NCBI GenBank assembly: GCA_037176905.1
Contig: JBBBWG010029643.1
Location: 64,542-128,541, forward strand
Reading direction: 5' to 3'
DNA from: Azolla pinnata
Lineage: Eukaryota > Streptophyta > Polypodiopsida > Salviniales > Salviniaceae
Length of the DNA stretch: 64,000 bases
Part shown: in pieces, positions 23,836-33,303 of the stretch
How the letters are laid out: every line of letters begins with the position of its first letter
Numbering within the stretch: position 1 is the stretch's first letter
Position numbers and translations under genes: made by a program
Notes under the pieces: model-generated
What the model was told of the DNA's origin: nothing
The model's input: the letters and a program-made list of their open reading frames with translations, nothing else
Databases searched by the model: none

Positions 23836-25231
23836 ATGGCCCTTGTTTCCGGCCAATCTTTCTTCCCTTCCGCCGCCGAGCTCGACACCTCCCCGAACAG
23901 CGATGACGACTACGACTACGTCTCCAGCCTTGCCGAGCAGATTGCTCATGCCATGCTTGACGACGACGAGCCGTCCGAGGAAGAAATCCACGGATTCCGT
24001 CTCGATCCTCAAACTGTGGTAATTTGATTGTCCACTTACGTTTCTCCATTGCCTGCTTTTTAGCTTGCTGGAGCCCGTAGGTTTCTCGTATAGACTTCTA
24101 TCTCGGTTGAACTGCTATCCTCGTCTGCTTGTCGTTTATGCTTGCTGTTTAATTTCGCACATTTGTCCATATGAATCTTATCGCATCTCCTTCCGTATCT
24201 AGTATGATTCGACGTTTTATTCACGAATTCGTCATACCTTTGTCCTTAATCTCTCGCCATTCGCATCATAACGATTTAAAGATCACAATGTAGGTTCCAA
24301 ACGTTCGTAGTGTTCGAAGGACTGCCTTGAGTGCTGTGTTTCTTTCGTTAATTGATGTATCATACAGCGTAATTTGTTTTAACAGAGATTGATTATGGTT
24401 TTGTTCGTTAATCTCGCAGCTATCGGAAAGGACTTCTGCACTTCTGCGAATTCAGCGAGATGCAGAACTAGCAAGAGAGCACGCAGTCATCGCCCGCCGC
24501 TCTAGCTCGGCAAAGTCTCTTCCGTCTCATCAGTACTCCATCGAAGAAATTGCTGCAATCAACGAAGCTAGGCACTTACTCCCGTTTCAAGAAACTTGGG
24601 AGTATTACAACTCCCGTCCTCGTTATACTTCCTATCCTCGCTCTCATCATACAACGCCGCCGAACGTCTCTGCGCCATTGCTTGACCGGAACATGGTAGC
24701 TAATGTCGACAGTCCTGAACTGGTTTTCTCGTTGGAATGTTAGCTTAGATGTTCTATGTTTCCTACTTCACAGAATGCATTTTATGCACGACAAACTTTG
24801 CAGCACGGTCTGTGGAGTGGGTCTTGCCTTAATGAGGAGAGATCGACAGAAAGTTGGAGCCGAAATAACGCCGAAATTTCTCATTCGCATCAAAGTCATC
24901 GCTCTTTACCTCGCAAGGAATCTGTTGGAACGGGTGTTTTCCTACCAAGAGTTTCCAACTTCAGCTCACATTCTAGGCGTAAACAAGGTAGCTTAATGTT
25001 TACTTACTTCAATTTTTGTAGGTTAAATGTGTTACGTAAGTCGTTTCCTTTAACTCGATGAATATTTAGAATTGCATTATCATTGGAGGATTACATTGTA
25101 ACTCGAGACTTTTGAGCTTATGATAGTGTGAATAGTTATTAACTGATTCATTTTCTCCGCTTTTTTGCTATTGTTCAGATAGCTCTTCCAAATTCTCCGA
25201 TAAGAACAAGTGCAGGGGTGGTGGAAGCTGA
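23836..25231 (+). CDS. Plant protein of unknown function with GTGVFLPR motif
   Basis: Four exons with agreeing phases, 23836-24018, 24420-24695, 24774-24987 and 25179-25231, give 241 residues. The ATG sits in CCACCATGGC, a strong context. The N-terminus is acidic (residues 21-50, Asp/Glu-rich); the middle has ERTSALLRIQRDAELAREHA and YSIEEIAAINEARHLLPFQE, likely helical; GTGVFLPR lies at residues 205-212 and the tail is short and Ser/Lys-rich. I recall small plant families of unknown function (for example near Arabidopsis At2g39870) carrying a GTGVF-PR motif, but cannot confirm membership. No membrane segment or signal peptide is evident. No function is proposed. Confidence 0.75.
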
Positions 25232-28200
25232 CAGATTCTTGTCTTAGTCAACTATGTAGCAGATAAGTGCGAGAATCATGACAGTTTGAATGGAAAGTTG
25301 TGGCGGATTCCTTCTGAGTGTAGAATCAGAATAAAGAAAGGGGGGAAGACATTCACTACAAAAGTTGATGGCGAAAGTAAGAACGCAAGTATAAGATGAC
25401 CACGAAATAATCTAGCTATTGACAACTGCCGCTTGGATGAGAAATTATGCTTCTAAGTGGCAAACATATAGTATGGTAGCTTTCATATTTTGATTTGTAT
25501 TTTGCTGTATATCAACTCATATGTAATGTTTTGAGTATGGTTTATCGATTTTTGATGTCACCTTTATAACTATCCATCTGGATTCGATGTGGAAAAATCG
25601 AAAGTTTGTAATGAAGTTCTAATAGTTCCTTAAAAGCTTCTTTTGTGTCGTTTGCAATGGGTAACTAGAAAGATGCTTAGCGATTCAGTATTGTCGCCTT
25701 CGTATGTCAGATGAATGGGCAGGATCACTCGTAAGAGTGTTGATTGTGGAACTTCCGTCACTGATGTTATCAATGTATGTAAGTTATACTTCATTTGTGG
25801 CATTATATCGGATGGAGGGGTTACAGCGCGTTTCTAACCAGAGAAAATGAGTTAAAGGAGTTAATTCTTTAACAGAAAATTGCCTGATTTCTGGATCAAT
25901 GATAATTGTTAGCAATAATCAGCGATACTAGAACGGTGGTGCGTACTGATCTGGGCAATTTAGAGACCTTGAATGAAACATTATTCTGCAGTTCTAAGTG
26001 GCGGTTTTGCTCATTGAACCTGGTGAGCCGGAGAGCTAGGAAGGAAAGGCCTGAAGATGTTTGCTAGGCAGCAGGAAAGCCGAGATTTGTGCAAGGGGCG
26101 AAGAAGCACGACGATGCCAAGAGATCGCGAGTATCTAGAGACGGCGTGGTAAAATATCTTTTCCATAAACTTGGCGTTATCTTAGTATTTTTTCCTCCTC
26201 CCTTTCTTGTGTCAAAGACAAATCAATGTCTTATTTGTTGCGAAGGATTTGTTCTGTCTGTTCTTTTCCCCGCCCCCTCCTCCCGTTTTTCTTTTCTTTC
26301 ACTCAGTCAGTCAAACAGATCTCTTGTAACATCCATCATTTCACTCTGTCCAACACATTTTCTGGATAGGAAATATTCGGAGGTGAAGTAAAGATTGGGA
26401 GGAGAAGAGGTGGGTTTGACCACAATATCTCTCTCTCTCTCTCTCTGTCTTCTTCAGATGTCAAGATTTATCCCCATCCAAAGCTTTTGTAATGCATTTA
26501 ACAGTTTCTTTCGTGGTCTACGACCATAGTTTGGGGCTTGCTGTGCAGTAAATGTGCAGTAAATAAGGGATGATGGATCGGAGCTACACTCTCCTTCCTC
26601 CCGCCCCAACTTCTTCTTTTCTCAGGAATGTTATTCAACTTTTTCCCATCTTGTTATGATGGTTGTCATAGCGGGTTTGTCCTAACATTAGCTCTAGCTG
26701 TGTGCCTAGGGAATGAAAGATCGTTTCGTGACAAAAGAAAGATGATGGGCGGCCGCTGTTGCTGGCTGCTGCCTGCAGCTGCGAAATGAAGGCTCCCTCA
26801 TTTATATAGATAGCCATCCTCATCATAAATGGTGATGTTGGAGGGGGAGGCGCCATGGCTAGAAAGGAGCGAGCAAAAGACGGCAAATTGTAGTGTGAAT
26901 GGTTTGGTTATACTGTCTAGGGTTTTGGAGATGCGTGTCTCTACACCATCTCTCGAAACCCTAGACTGACTATAAGCAATGTAGGATTCTTTGGACAGGT
27001 CTTTTGCTGCATGCGACCCATCAAAGAGCGATTGCTTAACCGCTCCAAGATATATATACATAGCCAAGAAGTGGGTATTACTCGCGCTCTCAGTGGAGAA
27101 GAAAGGCAATCAGCTCGCACTAAGAATAATAATCTATGCAAAATGTACGCTTTATAGAGGCGATGCATACAGATTGCAGGATACTGAACTGCCTCTCCAT
27201 TGGACTGTGCAGTTGCTTTGCCCAGGAAACATCGGATCAGAACCCCGAACATCTTGGGATCGAACTGCAGATCGACGAAAGAAAGAAAGAAAGAAAGAAA
27301 GGCAGGCGTGTCTGGATTTTTTGTGTGATCTCCCATGTGTGTGTTTGTGTGAAATGTATACATCTAATACTCTACTTGTGTTATGTACGATAGTTCACAA
27401 GCATGTGTTATGTACCTGCTAGTTTTAGGTTATTTTGCAGCAAGCAGCATCCCATTGCATACTCATCACAGTGTGTATAACATATGTCTACAGCTTGAAT
27501 GAAACTTTCTGACAGGATAAGGAAATCCCATCAGCCGTATTCTGGTTACACAGTATGCGTCAAGAATGGCATGGTTTCGGAAACTGCAGCAAACTTGGGG
27601 AGAGGGTACATCTATCTATCTCTATGTACCTAACCCAACATTGTTTTTTCTTGTTTCAAGGCAATGTAATGGGGGGAACTTCCATTGATTGGCTTTGCTT
27701 CACTTTCCTACTCACAGATGCCGATGCGTTTTGATACAAGATCGATCTGCTATCAAATGCCCGGTCGAGGACGAAGTGAGAGCCAGACAACGATGCGTCG
27801 AGGAAGCCCCTCCTCGAGCCCTGACTTGACATCGAAGTTATGGCGCATGAGAACATGTCGAGAGCTCTTGATAAGACCACAATAACACAGCAGAGTCGGT
27901 ACATTGCTTCCTTTATATACGAATCCCGTGCCTCTTCAATCCTCCATTGAAAACCCTCCTCCCCTTTCCTTCAATCCTGCGCAATTTCGTTGAATTCCTA
28001 GTTACGGTTATATCCTAGTCTGATATATTGGCTTGTTTCCAACCTAGGAAGAGCAATACATACTACTTATACTTGACATGGGGCAGTGTTGGAGTTCTAC
28101 ATTCCTCTGACTTCTATGGATATGCTGATCGAGGCATTCATTGTGTGCCTCAATCGACGAATCTTTCCATTTGATTTCAGTTCCACCTCCATGCCTAGAG

Positions 28201-29637
28201 TTGCTCTAAATTGGTCAATACTGGCTGACATTTGCACCTTAAGTATGATCTGCTTTATGACCATAGAGGAGAATCACGAGAGTGATAATGCCCCCCGTCG
28301 AGGAATCGACAAGAAAGCAAATGCCGCCCAAAACCAAGTTTGCGTAGGAGTTTGAGATGGAAAGTGTCGGAAGTGACATGTCTTCTTATAAAGGTTTTCC
28401 CCCATGGTTTACTATGGATTTTCCCCCTCCGAGGAACAGCGATAATCCCGAAGAGCATCGAGAACCGGTTGGTGTGTGTAGATTTCGAGCACTCAAAACA
28501 ATCCTAGGAATCGACAACATTGGGCTTTCGATTCCATCTGGGGAGGGCACATTTAAACCAAACTAGTGCTGCAAAACTGAACAGAGTAACTCGAAGTCGT
28601 TTGAGCTGCAGGTTTTGGACCGTTTAAACCCTAAGCTTCAAGCTTGCTAGGGTAGGGCAAATTGTTTGAGCAGCCAGCTCAACCATCAAGCCAGGTTGCC
28701 ATTGATTTCCCAGAAATCCGGTAGCCTAAACAGAGAGAAAAGCCCTTTTGAGTTACTTGGCTGGGAAAACCCTAACCCTAACTGTTGGAGCATTCGATGC
28801 CGAGAGTCAGATCGATCACTTCCCCTCTTTGTCCATACAAGCTGAAGCCCCGATTGAGGTGTGCCATGAGGGAACATTCCTACCCCTTACGGTGAGGATT
28901 ACAAAGATGATTTTTGATGCACAACTACAGATGGTAGTGGTGTTTGTTGGTGGCCCATGTGCTTTGGTAAAATCCTTCTTGCTCACCCTGCCAAGTGCAT
29001 GAATTTGGGTCGAGCACCGATGGAAAACGCCGTCACCGACCGCGCATCTGAATCATGAGAAGCGCTGTATATTGGAAGAGGTGAAAAAAGGCATTCTGAT
29101 AAGTATAGATGCCCAAAAACACATCGATCGAGTAGAAAGAATGAAGGTTCGTTTCCTCGGTGGATATAATGAACTGCTTTTGCTTGTTCAGTCAATCTAT
29201 TACCCTGCCCCTGGTGGTCGCTGGAAGCTCCACCAGGTTCTGAAAAAATCGATTCATGCGATGAAGCATGATGCATCAGAGACAGTCTTGAGTTTGTGAG
29301 GCAAATCCTTTGCGAGATGCAACGCGATGATGCCATCCCAACTTGAATGATTCGATCGATTGACCTTCTCTTGATGCTATTCCCTTCAACTTGCACTGTG
29401 GCCCCATCCAGCTATAAATGGGCTCCCTCTCCTGGATTTCATGCACCAAATGCAAGCCCAAAACACTCCGAGCTGACTGGTAAGCAACAGAGTTCGGCTG
29501 TTGGGATTAGTGAGCTATATACACCACATTGCTGGCACGAAACCAGCTTCCAAAGATCAACCTTCTGTCGATTGATTTCCGGGCAGCTCATTCGCTGTCT
29601 GCCGCTATTTTGATGCGGCTGGAGACCGATCCGATCC
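25232..29637. other. Intergenic, no gene supported
   Basis: About 4.4 kb without a convincing exon. Simple features: a CT run at 26,430-26,450, a GAAA run at 27,277-27,300 and one CCCTAACCCTAA at 28,769-28,780. A minus-strand open frame at 27,904-27,656 starts with a hydrophobic stretch but has no known relatives and is left uncalled. Confidence 0.5.
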
Positions 29638-29771
29638 GCATCCCTGTTTAGTCAGAAGCGCAGATGTTGGAAAGCTCGACGTATAGAGCCTCGGAATCGA
29701 CGTATAGAGCATCCCTGTTTAGTCAGAAGCGCAGATGTTGGAAAGCTCGACGTATAGAGCCTCGGAATCGA
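29638..29771. repeat. 71-bp direct repeat
   Basis: The block beginning GCATCCCTGTTTAGTCAGAA recurs 71 bases later with no difference that I can see over about 62 bases. Within each copy CGACGTATAGAGC is also repeated. The array ends about 40 bases from the stop of the PLS-class PPR gene. Confidence 0.9.
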
Positions 29772-29811
29772 GCAACAAGCTCTGATGTGCAGCTTGCTGC
29801 TCCCTCTCGCT

Positions 29812-32016
29812 CTACACGTCGAACCTCCGCCGACAAGAGCCGAGCAGGTGGAGGCAGTGCGAGGAGGCAGTTGCAGGGCACGGAATCTTGCCGATCATAT
29901 CCTCGGCCTCCTTGAGGCGCCCGGCTCTCGCGAGCATATCGATCATGCAGTTGTAGTGGTAGACGTTGGGCTCGATGCGGTGATCGCGGCTCATGGAAGA
30001 GAAGAGCGCGCGGCCTTCGTCCACCAGGCCAGCATGGCTGCACATCGAGAGCAAGTGGATGAAGGTCACCTCATCGGGTTTCAGGCTGGTTCGGCAGCAG
30101 GCGTTGCGGAAGAGATCGAGAGCGTGCCGAACGTCGCCGTTCATGGCGTACGATGCCATCATGGCCGTAACGAGAACGATGTCTCGCTTCGAGGCGCCGT
30201 GGAAAACCCTCGACGATTCCTCGAGGCTCCCGCATTTCGCGTACATGTCCACGAGGGCGGACTCTACGCGGGCATCGGTGGCGCCGCCGGCGGAGGCGGC
30301 GCGCGCATGCAGCCGCTTGCCTTCGGAGATGGAGCCGCGCCTCGCGCAGGCGTCCAAGAGCGCGAAGAAGGTGACCGCGTTGGGCAATGCGCTCTGCTGC
30401 AGCATCTGGCCGAAGATCCGGACGGCCTCGTCGCGCCCGCCGTACTGATTGTAGGCGCTCATCAGCGAGGTCCACGCCCTCACATCCGCATCGTCGCCGA
30501 GCCGATCCAACGCCCGGGATGCATCCTCGAAGCTGCCGCATCTCCCATACATGACGCAGAGGGAGGATCGGAGGCCTTCCGCGGCGGAGTCGAGGCCCGA
30601 GCCGCGGATGAAGGCATGCAATCTGCGGGCTCGAGACGGAGAGCGCATGCGCGCATGCGCATCCGCAATGCTGATCAGCAGCACAGTGTCGGGTAGAATG
30701 CCCTCTAGCAGCATCTGGCCGAAGTACGCGACGGCAAGCATGCTTTGCCCATGCTCCACGCAGGCAACGACCAGCGTGGTCCACGACACCACGTTCCTGC
30801 CTTCGATCATTCGGGCAAAGGCGGAGCGAGCTTCTCGGAGCCCCGCGCACTTGCTATACATGCTCACCAGTGCGTTGCGAACCGCTGGCTTGGAAATGAG
30901 CTCGCTCGCCTCGACCCTGGCATGCATGCGCCTGCCTCGATTCCGCGATTCGGGGCACGCGCATGCCGAAAGCATGCGGATGTAGGTGGCCTCGCTCGGA
31001 AGCGCCGCTTCGCTCAGCATCTGCTCGTACAGATGGATCGCACCATCCGCCGCACGCTTCGCTTCGCCCCTGAGCGTCGGCTCGCGAAGGTCGGGCTCCG
31101 AGGCCTCCGTCGGCGGGCGCGAAGCTGCGAGAATGCCGTTCCAGGTGCGCGAATTCCGCTCCCGCATGCCGCGAAACACATCCCAAGCCTCCGATCCGCG
31201 GCCCATCCGGCGGAGCATGTTCACGACCGACGTCGCGACGGCGACGTCGTCCCTGTGATCGCTCCCGAAGATGCAGGCCAACGTGGCGGATGCGGCGGCT
31301 CCGCTGCCGCGGGCAGCCCCGAGAGCTTCGACGATCGCCATGTAGGTCAATCGCGTCGGGAGAAGGCCTTGCAGCTTCGCTCGCTGGAAGACGCGCAAGG
31401 CTTCGTCGCAGAGCTTCGAGTTCGCGTGAGCCAAGATGAACGTGTCCCACGAGCACGAGTCGTGCTGCGCCATGGCTCCGAACACGACCCTCGCATCGCC
31501 CATCCTACCACATTTGCCATAGCCATGGAGGAGCGCGTTCCCGATGATCAGATCGCATCCGCGAGGAGCCTTCGCCGCGATGCAGGCATGGATCCGGCGA
31601 ATCCCCGGCAGATCCTCGGAGCCGATGCAGGACGAGAGGAGGCTCACGAGCGCATACCTGTCTGGGACGAAGCCCTCGCCTTGCATCCGAGCGAAGCACT
31701 GCGGCGCCATCGCCTCCTCGCCTCCTCCGGAAGAAGAAGAAGCTCCATACGATCGAATGAGGAGGTTCCAGGTGAACAGGCTGTGCAGCGAAGGGGAGGC
31801 GAAGAACAAGGCCCGGGCCTCGGCTATGGCCTCGCACTTCAGATACGCCTCCATGAGCGATGCCCCGAGCATGTAGGAGCCGCTGATCTCCACGCCCTGC
31901 GCGACCGCGTCGTGGTGGGCGAGCATGGCGCCCGGCAGATCTTTGTGGTTTCCGCACCATCGCAGCAGGGAAGGCGATCCCTGCAGGCGCCCGAGGGTCA
32001 AGGGCGAGCAGGACAT
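29812..32016 (-). CDS. PLS-class pentatricopeptide-repeat protein
   Basis: Intronless gene, 734 residues. PLS-class PPRs act mainly in RNA editing or maturation in mitochondria and plastids. Repeats of alternating length run through the protein; clear examples are YALVSLLSSCIGSEDLPGIR, SWTTLVVACVEHGQSMLAVA, VTFFALLDACARRGSISEGK, SALVDMYAKCGSLEESSRVF and HYNCMIDMLARAGRLKEAED. It ends at IGKIPCPATASSHCLHLLGS plus eight residues, about where an E domain would begin, so E, E+ and DYW are absent. The N-terminus is not an obvious targeting peptide. The gene is much more GC-rich than its surroundings, which creates long shadow frames on every strand. Its ATG lies in one of two 20-base tandem copies. 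Confidence 0.9.
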   Translation of the reverse strand: MSCSPLTLGRLQGSPSLLRWCGNHKDLPGAMLAHHDAVAQGVEISGSYMLGASLMEAYLKCEAIAEARALFFASPSLHSLFTWNLLIRSYGASSSSGGGEEAMAPQCFARMQGEGFVPDRYALVSLLSSCIGSEDLPGIRRIHACIAAKAPRGCDLIIGNALLHGYGKCGRMGDARVVFGAMAQHDSCSWDTFILAHANSKLCDEALRVFQRAKLQGLLPTRLTYMAIVEALGAARGSGAAASATLACIFGSDHRDDVAVATSVVNMLRRMGRGSEAWDVFRGMRERNSRTWNGILAASRPPTEASEPDLREPTLRGEAKRAADGAIHLYEQMLSEAALPSEATYIRMLSACACPESRNRGRRMHARVEASELISKPAVRNALVSMYSKCAGLREARSAFARMIEGRNVVSWTTLVVACVEHGQSMLAVAYFGQMLLEGILPDTVLLISIADAHARMRSPSRARRLHAFIRGSGLDSAAEGLRSSLCVMYGRCGSFEDASRALDRLGDDADVRAWTSLMSAYNQYGGRDEAVRIFGQMLQQSALPNAVTFFALLDACARRGSISEGKRLHARAASAGGATDARVESALVDMYAKCGSLEESSRVFHGASKRDIVLVTAMMASYAMNGDVRHALDLFRNACCRTSLKPDEVTFIHLLSMCSHAGLVDEGRALFSSMSRDHRIEPNVYHYNCMIDMLARAGRLKEAEDMIGKIPCPATASSHCLHLLGSCRRRFDV

Positions 32017-32043
32017 GGAAGCTGCGAGCAGGACATGGAAGCT
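32004..32043 (-). repeat. 20-bp tandem duplication spanning the start codon
   Basis: GCGAGCAGGACATGGAAGCT occurs twice in a row (32,004-32,023 and 32,024-32,043). Each copy holds an ATG on the minus strand. Because 20 is not a multiple of three, the upstream ATG opens a 12-codon frame that overlaps the true start and ends at TGA. Confidence 0.9.
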
Positions 32044-32151
32044 GCTGCAGCAGCAGAAGGATCCATGGTGGGGATGAAGGAAGCTGTTTGAAGAAATCGG
32101 AAGGAAATTCTCGCCTCACTTCACAAATTCGCCCACAATAGGTTTCAATAT

Positions 32152-32334
32152 GCATCACATTCTCGTCGTTCAGGGTTTAGGGTTTAGGGTTTTAGGGTTT
32201 TAGGGTTTAGGGTTTAGGGTTTAGGGTTTAGGGTTTAGGGTCTAGGGTTTAGGGTTTTAGGGTTTAGGGTTTAGGGTTTAGGGTTTTAGGATTTAGGGTT
32301 TAGGTTCCATACGCATCACATTCTCGTCGTTCAG
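32152..32334. repeat. Interstitial telomere tract with duplicated flanks
   Basis: About 18 TTTAGGG or TTTTAGGG units fill 32,171-32,306. The 22-base string starting GCATCACATTCTCGTCGT and ending TCAG is present on both sides (32,152-32,173 and 32,313-32,334), with similar bases (GGTTYCA-TA) before each copy. It lies about 150 bases upstream of the PLS-class PPR start. Confidence 0.92.
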
Positions 32335-32944
32335 AGATCGGAATTCTGCTGGAGATTCATCGTAGCCTGCTAATCGCCGAACCGGGAAGAGCTCGAATCG
32401 AATTCCGGAGATCAATCGTAGGTAGTCCCATGCGCATGCCAGATTGTTTTCGTTTGCAAATATCTTGGGAATAACTCGAGTGAGAAACTTCGGAGATTAG
32501 TCGTAGCCCCATGAGCATGCTAGATTGTTTTCCGGCCAATGATCTGATCAATCATAAGCCAAGCCTGATGTGCATTTACATGAATGGAGGTGATTGTGAC
32601 TTCTTATTGGATCGTGCATCATTGAAGAGAGAATCTGGTGAAGTCGAACCGTCTTCGAGTGAATCGAGCCCATCTCCCAATTCTTGAATCTCGACGAGGA
32701 TCGATCTCTCCGTCGAATTCCATCGAATGTGGATCAATCTCTCCGTCGAATTCCATCCCTTCGCATCGCCGAACAGCAGAGGCGACGCTTCAACATGCAT
32801 TCTCGAACACGGTCGGAAGCTCCATCCGCAAGAAAAAGATCGAGGAAGTTGACGAACATGATGCATGTCCGTCGAGGGGTTCAGGGTTTAGGATCAAGAT
32901 GGCTGATCGATGACAATCAATGGGGCATTGTCGTCGGCATGTTC

Positions 32945-33295
32945 GAGGGCATCGATCGATCGATCAATCGAGGCCGAAGACGTCCAGATCCTAGATTCGG
33001 TTCCTTCGAGATGCTGATCCTGATCCGTTGAAGCTTTCGATCGATCGATCAGGGGCAAAGATGACCAGATTCCAGATCCTGTTCCTTTCGAGATGCTGAT
33101 CCCGATGCGTTGAATCTTTCGATCGATCGATCGATCAGGGCCGAAGACGACCAGATTCTATATTTTGTTCCTCGGAGATGCTGGTCCTGATTCTTGAATC
33201 TTTCTGATCGATCGATCGATCGATGAGGGCCGAAGACGGCCGGATTCTAGATTCTGTTCCTTGGAGATGCTGATCCTGATTCTTTGAATCCTGAT
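32945..33295. repeat. ~85-bp tandem repeat with GATCGATC cores, 4 copies
   Basis: GATCGATCGATC cores recur near 32,951, 33,037, 33,119 and 33,205. Each is followed by GGCCGAAGACG-CCAGATTC-like sequence and GAGATGCTGATCCTGATTC. It forms the immediate upstream region or 5' UTR of MTB. Confidence 0.85.
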
Positions 33296-33303
33296 GCTGG
33301 CAC

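Noticed and set aside
23423-24049. 208-codon Arg/Lys/Glu-rich minus frame
   Set aside because: It is the complement of a CT-rich leader and of the acidic first exon of the 23.8-kb gene.
27656-27904. 82-codon minus frame with hydrophobic start
   Set aside because: A TATATAAA lies only about a dozen bases before the ATG, no mature-peptide family is recognised, and nothing else supports it.
29785-32158. Long frames of 110-448 codons on the other frames of the PLS-class PPR gene
   Set aside because: High GC content removes stops in all frames; only the minus frame shows PPR repeats.
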